Shown: positions 45,272 through 54,879 of the stretch, piece after piece
Layout: every line of letters begins with the position of its first letter
Numbering within the stretch: the stretch's first letter is position 1
Origin: Nymphaea colorata
Taxonomy: Eukaryota; Streptophyta; Magnoliopsida; Nymphaeales; Nymphaeaceae
Direction: 5' to 3'
Length of the DNA stretch: 64,000 nucleotides
Assembly: GCF_008831285.2 (NCBI RefSeq)
Contig: NC_045141.1
Span: 17,718,106-17,782,105, forward strand
Made by a program: the position numbers and the translations under genes
Notes under the pieces: generated by a model
Databases searched by the model: none
The model's input: the letters and a program-made list of their open reading frames with translations, nothing else
What the model was told of the DNA's origin: nothing

Positions 45272-46248
45272 TTGAAAGAAACGCGGCAAGGACTCACGTA
45301 CGGGGGGTTTTAGGATAATTATCTCGTGAGGACCACAACATTATCTATAATTTCTCACCAGCGCCAACTTTTCTGGATTTCTGGACAAGTACCTCAAACT
45401 CAGAAGACTAACAACTAGAAACATTATGTGAAAAATCAAGTTTTGAACTATCTATTTTCCAGGAAAGCTAAGAATATAGTATCAGATTATGGAACAGGGT
45501 GCTCGAACGATGTTGCCTGGAATCTTGCACTAATCTCATCTCAGCCCCAAGTTTTGGCTTTCCCCCTAGTAAGTTTGAAACTCAAGTGATAATTTTCAAT
45601 ATCAAATTTCTTCTCTCTGGTCAACAAAGTTTGCTTTTGAGAATGGCGAAGTTGCAGTTAATGAGCCATTATATTCATGCCATTATTAAAAACAACTAAA
45701 TACTTAAATGGTTCATTTTACTATTAAAAAACACTTGAGAACCACCTTTGTGCTTCAATGTTTAAAACACGAAAACTTTTTTGCATTTTTAAAATAAATA
45801 TCACTTATGTGGAGACTGACATTCAATTAACAATTATATTAAGAAGCTGACCTTTTATAGCTTAACATTGCCACACTTTGAAGATGAAAAGTGCTTACAA
45901 AAGAAAGATACAAGATGCAGTTGCCATTTGACCGACAAATATTGTAATTCAAATTTAACCTTGCAAGAGTAGATGTCGACTTGGCAGAAAGCTGGAGAGG
46001 CTCATATTAAGGAATCGAAAAACGAAAAATTAGAAAGCCTCTTCTTGAAACGAAGATCAAAACCTTAGGCCCTACATAAAATTTTCTTCGGCTAAAACTC
46101 TGCGATGAAGGACATACCGAACTCGCCGGCCTTGGGACCAGAGAACAAACGGCTCCTGCAGCAAAACCCAAATCAATTTCGTGAATTCCATTCGGAGAAC
46201 CTCAAAGAGTATTGTAGTTCTTGATCTTTGTTGTTCACAATCAAACAG
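45272..46248. other. spacer between two minus-strand genes
   Basis: This is the upstream flank of the uncharacterised plastid-protein gene and the 3' flank of membrane-protein copy 3. A short exon-like stretch with a good acceptor is at 46155-46092 (minus); see findings. Confidence 0.45.
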
Positions 46249-47241
46249 TTACAACACTTTACAGATATCAAAATAAGAGAATATCCGTCTCTGATCAAAT
46301 GCTAGCAAAAGCAGCACCATCACTGATGGCAACCAGAGCGTGCAGAAGCCCCTGTCCTTTGGCGACCACCCTTCTTCCATGGCTTTCTTCAACCCCCAAT
46401 AGAACGAGATGAATACTACGAAGATCAAGAGTTCTGCGAAGAGAAACAGGCATGTACTCATAATGGTGATGACAGTTTTGATCTTCATCCTCTCATTTTC
46501 TTCGCTCATCCCAAATTCTGTAAGCCCATATGATACAACACCACATACTGTCAAAACCAACAGGAATTTCAGCAACTGAATTCTTCTCGAGCTATCAAGC
46601 GCATCCTCTCTTTGTTCATATCCTTCGTCACGACCCTCTTCCATTTTTAGCATCGGATGATACTCTTCCCCTGCGATGTCATCGAATTCACAACAATTCT
46701 CCTCTAGTGCTTCCGTTACGGACCCCATGATCCATGCCACAATCAAATGCATTGAAAAGAAAGCAACCATTAGCAGAACCATGACATTCAAAACGATATC
46801 TTTAAAAACTCTGACAGAATTGCTAATGACAAATACCATCGAGAGAGCATAAGAAATGGCCAGGAGAGTGACATAAACCCATGTGATGATCAGTCCTTTC
46901 GAGGTACCAACAATTCCCCATGATATGTCCTTAATGCTGAGATGGGGCTTCCCGTTGCAGAAGGCAACGACCAAGTAGACTGACGCCGTTACGACGAACA
47001 AGGAAGCGATTCCCAATGCCAAAATGCAGAGCGCTTCCCTGCTAATGAATCTGCACAGCGCCTGCCCAACTTCAGATTCGAGGAATTTCTTCATCGATTG
47101 GTCAGTTGATGTGGGCAACACTGTTATGGAGAGCGTTGGGGCTCCTGACGTGTGTAATATGACCATGAGAGAAATCAAGAGGAAGGAAAGGAGATTGAAT
47201 GAGAATAAGGAGACGTTGGTTAGAGTTTTCAGGGACTCCAT
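46249..47241 (-). CDS. plant multi-pass membrane protein, copy 3
   Basis: This intronless gene gives 330 aa from ATG 47241, chosen because MESLKTLTN aligns with the start of copy 2. The open frame extends 39 residues further to 47358, crossing a TATA box. Hydrophobic segments match those of copy 2 one for one, again with an acidic loop in the middle (TEALEENCCEFDDIAGEEYH and EEGRDEGYEQREDALDSS). Conserved blocks include GAPTLSITVL, SEVGQALCRFISREALCILA, ITWVYVTLLAISYALSMVF and DQRRIFSYFD. By eye it is roughly half identical to copy 2, so the duplication is not recent. It is of unknown function and belongs to the same broad family as the gene at 18657. Confidence 0.82.
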   Translation of the reverse strand: MESLKTLTNVSLFSFNLLSFLLISLMVILHTSGAPTLSITVLPTSTDQSMKKFLESEVGQALCRFISREALCILALGIASLFVVTASVYLVVAFCNGKPHLSIKDISWGIVGTSKGLIITWVYVTLLAISYALSMVFVISNSVRVFKDIVLNVMVLLMVAFFSMHLIVAWIMGSVTEALEENCCEFDDIAGEEYHPMLKMEEGRDEGYEQREDALDSSRRIQLLKFLLVLTVCGVVSYGLTEFGMSEENERMKIKTVITIMSTCLFLFAELLIFVVFISFYWGLKKAMEEGWSPKDRGFCTLWLPSVMVLLLLAFDQRRIFSYFDICKVL

Positions 47242-47315
47242 GAATGTTCGCGGATGAAACCTCTTGCACAATCGGAGAAACTGCATTTCCAGTATTTCTG
47301 TAGGTCTAAACTTGG

Positions 47316-47323
47316 TACTTATA
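47316..47323 (-). promoter_or_regulatory. TATA box of membrane-protein copy 3
   Basis: TATAAGTA (minus strand) lies 75 bp before ATG 47241. It supports that start over the upstream in-frame ATG at 47358. Confidence 0.55.
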
Positions 47324-48650
47324 GGGCCGGATGCTTTCAACAAGTAGTGCCCGCCCACCTCACTTAGTCCGGATATTTATTTAGTCACTGATGATTACTT
47401 TATTTGGTGGTAAACTGCAGTCGGGCAGAAGAAGAACCCTCAGCTACCAAATTATTCTGAAAATGTAAGATCTGGCTATGAAATTCTTGTTTGTATTTAG
47501 AAATACAAAGGTGCTTCGGGTAAGCATAAGCGTAATTCCATAAATATGACTGTTCCTGAGTCACTCTCGATTGAATGTTTCACTTGATCCACACTCTTAC
47601 ATCAATCTTGATTATTTAGTGAAGATTAAGTTTTCTTTACCTGTCACCATGATGTGATTTAGTACGTGGTATCTCATAGTTACTAACATCCCTGATTTAG
47701 AGCCGTGGAACTTGGGCAGGTCAAGCAAATACCATATGAACCAAAGGGAGCCAATGCACGTGGCGTGCTATATTTCTCCATTAATTGGGGCCTATAATGT
47801 GCAGATTTGAATATCAATGCGTTGAAGCATGAAATAGTATTGAATTCAAGCCTCCCACATCAATGCCGTATGTGCAGGGGGAGAGATGGTTCTCTCTTTT
47901 TGGACATACATAAACATGGGGCCTTAGCTACGGGGTCTACTGTGATGGACTAAGCATAAGATCTTATTTTTTGGAATGCTTATGACGTTATTGAAGTTTA
48001 TTCTTCACAGTCGCAAACACCATTTTAGTTTTTAAGTAATAAACGAACTTTGTTTCAGTTATGCATCTAAGATAGAGAGAGGCCAAAGTATATGTAATTA
48101 ATTTATGGGGGGGACTGCATCATAATTCCTTTAATAAGACTCAAAACTTCTTCACACTATATGAAGACTCATTGCAAATGGGCGGACCTGGTTAAGGGTT
48201 TTGTCGATTTTTTATTTTATCAATTCAGTTCTGACCCAGCTACATCCGGCGTATTTAGTTCTCCGGAATGGTGCGTAGTAGAACGAGCCTTGGCAGCCTA
48301 ATTATTAACGCACGCCATACTAAGTCACGCAGTTTATGAACTTCCATTACTTTACAAAGAAGCAAGGATGGACAAGGAGGGCCAGCCAGTGCTCCACACG
48401 TATTGGTTTGATAGGCTTGTAAGGGATTGAAGAGGGAAAAGAAGGAAAGGTCATTCATACCCACTTCTCTACTTAGGTTTAAACATGAGAAGTGCGGCCA
48501 TCTGTGTCTTGGTTCGACCAGCTATGTTATGTTCCTTAAATGTTGGAGTTAAGCTTGAGAAGATATATGGATCATAGGCCGCACAATTTGTTTAAAATCC
48601 GCTCAATTTAGTTTTAAATTTAAATGGTTTGTGTTAGAGTCAACTTATAT
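47324..48650. other. intergenic DNA, no gene recognised
   Basis: This is the upstream flank of membrane-protein copy 3 followed by AT-rich DNA. Nothing beyond short random frames. Confidence 0.5.
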
Positions 48651-48909
48651 TAGGTTTGGGCCACGGGCTGGGTACCCATCGGGTACCTGATACCCTATCT
48701 GATCGGGTCCGAGCCCGGGTCGGCCCAGACCGCGACTGGCCCAATAATAATAATAAATATTTTTTTTATTTTTAAAATTTAAGAATGTGTATTTATTATT
48801 AAAAATATGTTTTATATTATTAAAAAATATTTTATAATTTTAAAAAATATTTTTTTATTTTTAAACAGGCGGGCCGGGACCTAGGCTTCAGGCCCGATGC
48901 CCACCCCTA
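48651..48909. mobile_element. hAT MITE with perfect 8-bp TSD
   Basis: This 259-bp element has left end TAGGTTTGGGCCACGGGC and right end complementary to TAGGGGTGGGCATCGGGC. It is flanked by identical octamers ACTTATAT (48643-48650 and 48910-48917). It consists of GC-rich ends around a strongly AT-rich core made of ATATTTTT-like words, with no coding capacity. The TAGGG-type ends and the 8-bp duplication are hAT hallmarks. The exact duplication suggests a relatively recent insertion. Confidence 0.88.
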
Positions 48910-50009
48910 ACTTATATACGATCATATGAATTTATAGTTCAACGCAAAAAACATAGACATGTGAATTTGCTTGACACCGTGGGGCTAAAATTTTTTCCAC
49001 TCAAACTTAAGCTGGGCCCGTCATGGGCTCATGACGCTGCCCAGCCTTGCCAATCAAGCAAATGAGCTGGGTTAGATGTGGGTTGTTGTGAGGATGGGAG
49101 TTGATTTTTTAAGTTGTGTTTTCAACTCAAGCTTCACTCGAACTCGCTCAGTTAAGCTTGACTCGAGCTCAACTCATCCTCAGTTAAGTCGAGCTCAAGC
49201 TTAACTGAAAACTCAAGCTTTTGAATGACTCAAGTTTGAGTTACATAAACTCGAAAAATCTTGTTTAATTGAGGTTGTCATTTCTGCTTGTAATTTCCAA
49301 ACTTAAAACTAACAAAAGAGATCAAGTCAAATGGGAAGGTGGTGAACGAGCTTGAATGAGTCAAGCTCGAGCAAAGACTCAATCTATTGAGTTGAGCTCG
49401 AGCTGACATTGTACAACTCGGCTTGAGCTTGAGCCGAACAATATAGGAGTTGAGCTGAGCTGACTAACCTCGAGGTAGACATGGCTCGTGCACAAACCTA
49501 GTTGTGTGTTGGACGATGCCTGGTCTTAGGCCTAAAGAGGAAGCATGCAACAAAAAGTAATGATATTGTGAGAGCTCGTCTTTCTCACTAAATCAATGTT
49601 TTAGTTATGGAGGCTTGGATATTTAATACATATAGCTAGTTTATCAAGAAATGTGGTTCACAATATATAACTATTCATTACTTCAATGCTCATGTGTAGC
49701 TCCCGTTTTCCTTTTTTAAATAAATTAGTCACATCAGAAGACAAAATCAGACCATGCCAATTTAGATCCAATGCTTAATATTAGTATGAATATCAATAAG
49801 GCTGACACCCGTTTCACCTATCTTGTATGTCGACAGTCTTTATCATGGTTGGTAGTTTGTCCTGCCAACTATGGCTACAGACCAAACGCGTGGTCTAACT
49901 TCTCATGCGTGCTCTAACTTGCTGTTATGAAAACACTAATATAGTGATTCATGAATTTATTTAAAAAATTGGTGTAAATTCATAAAACAATAGAACTTAG
50001 TTTTCAATG
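48910..50009. other. intergenic DNA with CTCGAGCTC-rich tract
   Basis: Between about 49090 and 49450 the DNA is dominated by alternating GAGCTCAAGCTT / AACTCGAGCTT words, a self-complementary composition seen in decayed plant repeats. It could fold on itself, but no unit or ends could be defined. No gene is seen. Confidence 0.45.
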
Positions 50010-50352
50010 AGGACTCTTCTATTTTACTGTCGCACCTGAGTCGCGTCAAGTCGGGTGTGCACCGGATATGGGTGAGGCTCCGACTCACACCTGAGCCAGT
50101 TAAAATGTCATATTACTAAATTACTTATATAATATATGTTGTTTTGATATTTTTTTATGCAATACAATTATTTAAGTATGTTATATACATTAATAACTAA
50201 ATTGTAATAATAATATATATATGCTTATTTTTTATATGTATAATAAATTAAAATAATAATAATAATAAAATACTTTCGCCGCACCTAAGCTTTTTGGGAT
50301 GTACTGCTCCGGCACCAGCACCGGCTCCCGCACCCCGCACTCTATGACATAG
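50010..50352 (-). mobile_element. repeat copy A of an inverted pair
   Basis: This is a 343-bp non-coding repeat ending in CTATGTCAT (read on the minus strand), with GTGCGG-rich termini and a TA-rich core. It is the inverted counterpart of 51235-51584, from AGGACTCTT at one end to CTATGTCA at the other. Its CTATGTCA side is related to the hAT-like MITE at 36302-36677. No target-site duplication was found, so its far end may be truncated or extended. Confidence 0.75.
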
Positions 50353-51234
50353 ATCTACATCCATCATCTTTGTGACAAATTAATGAAACACTGTATTAAT
50401 ATTCCTGTCCAAACGCTCAATAAAGTAGTGACTTGATCTGAATTTCTTGAAGTTTTGACTTCCTATATGTTCATCCTCCTTAGGTAAGTGGGTAGATAGT
50501 GTCTTCAGCCAACTTTACTTGGTGACTATTGCACTTCTTAGTATGTATTCCATGATTGTATAAATTTTGTCAATTAAAACATTCATGCGAAAGATAGGCG
50601 AATTGAAATCAGCAGGCTGATGGACAATTACCAGAGAGCTAAAATTTTAGAATTATTCCTGAAATCACGAAAAAGCACCATAATCCGTCGTACACTATAA
50701 ACTGCTGTGGATAAAAACTGTCAGGAAGCATTTGATGGCATATACTTTTGATTCTGGAATCAAAACTCCAGTTTATATTTTGCTTTGAGTTTTGATAATA
50801 TGGAATTTTGATTCTAGGATCAAAATTAACTTGTTTGATTAAAAGGAAAATAAAATTCTAGAATTCACGGATCAATGAAAAGATTCTAAAATTCTAGTAT
50901 CATAATTCCATCCCATGTGTTGAAATCAAAATTCTTTCATAAAAAATTGATTGAAAATGAAGTGAGAAGCAGTGATAGAGAGAGAGAGAGAGAGAAAAAA
51001 AAAAAGAATTTACTTCCTCCACTCAATCCCAATGCTATATAAAAAAAAGTGATACTTATGAGAATCAAATAGAAGAAATGTCTCATCTATGCTAACTCTA
51101 CAAGGCAAGAAGAGATAATAAAGAAATGAATGTCAAAAAGTGCTTTGAAGAGGGAAGGAAAACATCTTCATAAATTCGTCTAAGGCGGAATGACACAAGT
51201 AAATATTCATATATTGAAACCCCTGACGACCCAT
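50353..51234. other. spacer between the inverted repeat copies
   Basis: AT-rich DNA with GATTCTGGAATCAAAA / TTTTGATTCTAGGATCAAAA words between about 50745 and 50945 that could pair locally. A (GA)n tract lies near 50977-50994. No gene is seen. Confidence 0.45.
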
Positions 51235-51584
51235 CTATGTCACCAGAGTGCGGGGTGCGGGTGCCAATGCCGGAATGACACATCCCAAAAAATTTAGGTG
51301 CGGCGGTGCGGTGAGGGAATTTTATTGTTATTATTATTTTTAATTTATTATATATATAACAGAATAAGCATGTATATATTATTACTACAATTTAATTATT
51401 AATGTATATAACATACTTGAATAATTGTATTGGATAAGAAAATATTAGGACAACATATATTATGTAAGTAATTTAGTAATATGACATTTTAACTGGGTTC
51501 GGGTGTGAGTCGAAATCGCACCCATGTTCAGTGCGCACCCGACTTGATGCGGACTCAGGTGCAGTAGTAAAATAAAAGAGTCCT
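51235..51584 (+). mobile_element. repeat copy B of an inverted pair
   Basis: This 350-bp repeat begins CTATGTCACCAGAGTGCGGG and ends near GCAGTAGTAAAATAAAAGAG. It is inverted relative to 50010-50352. Shared blocks include CATCCCAAAAA, TAGGTGCGGC, TTTAATTATTAATGTATATA and ATATGACATTTTAACTGG. Several small indels separate the copies. Confidence 0.75.
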
Positions 51585-52516
51585 GTAACTTAGAATATGA
51601 GCCAGAGATCTGGATCAGCAACTCTGGCCGTTGGATTTCGTCTACCTTGGCGATGCTGGCACCAGAAATTATTTCTCTTTACAAACTATGCTTACAAGGA
51701 CTAAAGTAAAGGAAGTCACAACGACTTATTCGATGCCACAACTTAAAAAATGATTAAAAAGTAAAGGCGAATTGGATGCATCTCATGGTTCTATAACATT
51801 AAGGACCAAAGCACAGATCATGTGACAAAATGGCTCCAAATAAAAATAAAAAAAACCACTTGAAGTTGAAGCTATCACTGATCCCTTTTTTTTTTTTTTG
51901 CCTTTTTCCCAAAAGTCAAGCCATCAGTGGAAATTGCAGTATCCTTTGTCACATGTAACAGCTGTTGAACATAGAGGGACAAAATTTCATGTTCGTTGGA
52001 TCTCTAGATCTGGATCCGAAAATTCGAGTTTTGCAATTGCCTACAACAACATCCTCGTCTTCATCTTCTGCTGCCCTCGTATAGATCTGAACTTAAGATT
52101 CGTATCTATTCGAGTTTATGTTGATCAAAGGCATGAGCAGATCAAATCACATAGTGAAGGAGATCTACGATATTGACTATTTATATTACTTGTTGCTTGG
52201 ACAGGCATATGTTTAGCTTGTCAAGTACCAATAGTTTTTAATGATACGAACAACATATTATTAAGTGCACTATATATAACTAAAAGAATGCAATCTTATG
52301 TATTTGAATTCATGACATCCCTTCATCTAGCACTAAGCTGCATTGTGAATATCTGATTAGATGTTAAAACGAGGATCCTGATCTTAGAATCCAACCCGAT
52401 TAACAATCTAAATTTATCTCTGCCTACCAGATCCAACCCGATTATACCCACAAGGCCAGCTGAAGCCTTTCAACTAGTTCTCTGAAAAGAGCCAAAACAT
52501 GCTTTCCAGGCAAGTC
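51585..52516. other. intergenic DNA, no gene recognised
   Basis: AT-rich, with a T run near 51887-51899 and a short frame (51898-52176) lacking any known domain. Nothing else is supported. Confidence 0.45.
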
Positions 52517-52640
52517 GTGGGTCCCACAATTTGCTTCCGTAGGGGAAGGGCCCACGAGCCACAAGAATCTGATCTTCTATTGGCAGCACAGGTGGGCCCC
52601 AGCCTCGTTTTGATATGAGACAAACAGGTGTGGGCCCCAC
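52517..52640. promoter_or_regulatory. cluster of four GTGGGNCC (TCP-type) sites
   Basis: GTGGGTCCCAC (52517-52527), GGGCCCAC (52548-52555), GTGGGCCC (52592-52599) and GTGGGCCCCAC (52630-52640) fit the plant TCP-factor consensus. Two are near-perfect palindromes. The block is GC-richer than its surroundings and is followed by a T run and a (CT)n tract (52714-52734), a layout often seen in plant promoters. No gene is recognised beside it. Confidence 0.45.
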
Positions 52641-52713
52641 ATGGGCATCTCTTCCTTGTCCACCTCCAACCATATTACCAGCAAGCATAACATCCCATCA
52701 ACTTTTTTTTTTT

Positions 52714-52734
52714 TCTCTCTCTCTCTCTCTCTCT
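52714..52734. repeat. (CT)n microsatellite
   Basis: A 21-bp CT repeat preceded by a 12-bp T run. Confidence 0.9.
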
Positions 52735-54424
52735 TTTTAACTGTAAACTCACCCCGACCACATAATATAGTTGATGGGCTCGTGAAAGTTTAGTCTTTAG
52801 TTTGATTTTCATGAATATTATTATTTTTAAGTTGTAAATAAATATCGTAACACTTTAGTTGAAAGTTGTAAATAAAGACAATAACACTTTCGTTGATTAA
52901 TATATAACATTTCAATCAGTCCTGAAGAAATATGAAAGATTTTACCTTCTTTGGGTGACTCCTGCTTACCGAACTATAAATTCAAATAGTTAGAATTTCG
53001 AGTAGCGAAAGACTTGTCAAAGCGAGCCTGCTTTCTTATCATCAAAACCATTTTTTGCAGCATTTAAGACTTCTTTCATCCTTATCCAAAGGCATTAAAG
53101 TTGTGTTGGATAGTTTTGGGTCTAAAATGTGAAGTAGGGTTGATACTCTTCTTGTGGTTGTGAAGTCCACCGTCAATTGTTTATGAATTTATAGTTCTAC
53201 GATCCATGGTGAACGCAAAAGATCATGGATCTGTAGTCCAGTGGAAAAGGAGATCCATACGGTTCTCAATTCACTTCGGTCAAAATAATGTAAAACATTG
53301 ACAGCATATCTGATTCGTTGGGAATTCTATCCTCAACTCATTTGGTTTTTTCTTTGTCATCTTTGACAATGAAATGAACGCATGAGCTGAAGTGATGAAG
53401 ATGGTTCTTCACAATATTGGCCACCTTGTTGACTGTGACTTTTTCCTTCAAATTTGGCAACTTTATTATATTGAAAAAATGAAGAGTACTTGTTTGCTTT
53501 GATAATGAAAGAAGAGGTTTACTATCTCTTGAGTTAGTTTAACTAAGATTTGAGTACTTACGCAATTAACATGTTCGTTTTCTGAAATCGATGGATGTAA
53601 ATATGTATATATATATATCCTTTGAACGTATCAATCTTTATGCAAACTTTTTTTTATGCCTTCGTTACCTCGGCTGTAATAAATTAGCAACTAGTAATAA
53701 CTGCGCTCGCGGTCATAATTAAACAACAGGGGAACACATGGAGCATGCAGAAAGTCAATTGCTCCAACAATTTCCGAGAACGAGAGCGAAGAGATTTTAA
53801 TAAAAGGGCTGCTAATAGATTTCCAGTGGCAGAAAACGCGTGCAGTAAGTACTTGTTTTGAAGGTGAGTCAACCATGGAAAGAGAAGTAAAAAAGAGAAG
53901 TGAAAAGAACGGCGTGAAAGGAGCACCTAAATTATCGCCTGCGATCCCTGCTGGTATTGATGAGGGGGCGTGCGCTCACGTTGTCTCTGTCCCTGCAGTC
54001 GAGATCGGGTGGGCATAGACGTTGTTTTGTCATTTTAATTTTTTCACTCAATTATTTTGCTCGGATTCTGAGATGAAAGAGAGATAAAAGAGTTGGAGAT
54101 GCTTGGCTTTCTTGGAGCTTGTTCAAGCCAGCTATTGCTCGAATTTAGTTGATCAGTTTGTGTAAATTGGAGTAGATTGACTTGGAGTACTTAATTTTGT
54201 TTTTGGTTGTTTGGAGAGTAACGTTGGTTGGTTTTCGTTGATTGAGTTCAAGTTATATCAAAGATCTTCTTGGTGGTCGATTTCAAGGGGGAGGAGACGA
54301 ATGAAAACGATTTTGGAGTATAATTACCTACCCGTCTGAATTCGGTGGCACCAATACTTTAACCAAGTTGGTGTTCTTCTGATTCGACTACTGTGGAGGT
54401 CGGAAACGAATCCGAACGCGAGTG
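52735..54424. other. intergenic DNA and CNGC upstream region
   Basis: A possible SINE-like stretch at 52760-52840 contains AGTTGATGGGCTCGTGAAAG and AGTTTGATTTTCATGAAT, similar to 17213-17320. From about 53950 on lies the likely promoter and leader of the CNGC gene; no convincing TATA box was found. Confidence 0.4.
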
Positions 54425-54879
54425 ATGCCTCATGCTCAACTCTTTTCGCTGAATGGAGTTCAAGTCGGAGAAACTCGTGAGGTAACAACTTTTTTGGGTT
54501 TTGTCTTCTGGTTTATGATTTCTTCTTCCTGTTTGGCTTCGTTGAATTTGACCCATTCTGTGGAAGAAAAATAGAATGGGAAGGATTCAATCAAATAGGT
54601 TGTTGGAATCAGTCGTGTGTTTGGCTGTTGATCGAATTGGTGCCGTTTCCCCCACCATTTTGAATATCGAAGTTGGTTGGTTTCCGTCAGTTTTCACAAA
54701 AAAACCCGTGTGACTATTAGCTGTGGTGTTCATTTCTTTGTAACTTTCGTGAAAATCCACCTGGTTAATTTGTTGTTGTGGTTAAAGGTTTGGACTTTTT
54801 TGGTGCTGTCAGTTTTTTCTTGATGAAATTTTTTCTGATCATGGGTTGTTGGGGACATTTTCAGATTTTATCGCTCTGA
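54425..54879 (+). promoter_or_regulatory. overlapping upstream ORF in CNGC leader
   Basis: ATG 54425 opens a 23-codon frame (MPHAQLFSLNGVQ...). It runs over the CNGC start codon (54453) in a different frame, crosses the first splice junction (54481/54865) and stops at 54877-54879. Its ATG has G at -3, whereas the CNGC ATG has T at -3 but G at +4. If the transcript starts upstream of it, the frame would limit main-frame initiation. Confidence 0.5.

Noticed and set aside
47242-47358. 39-residue N-terminal extension of membrane-protein copy 3
   Set aside because: It spans a TATA box and has no counterpart in copy 2, whose start aligns with ATG 47241.
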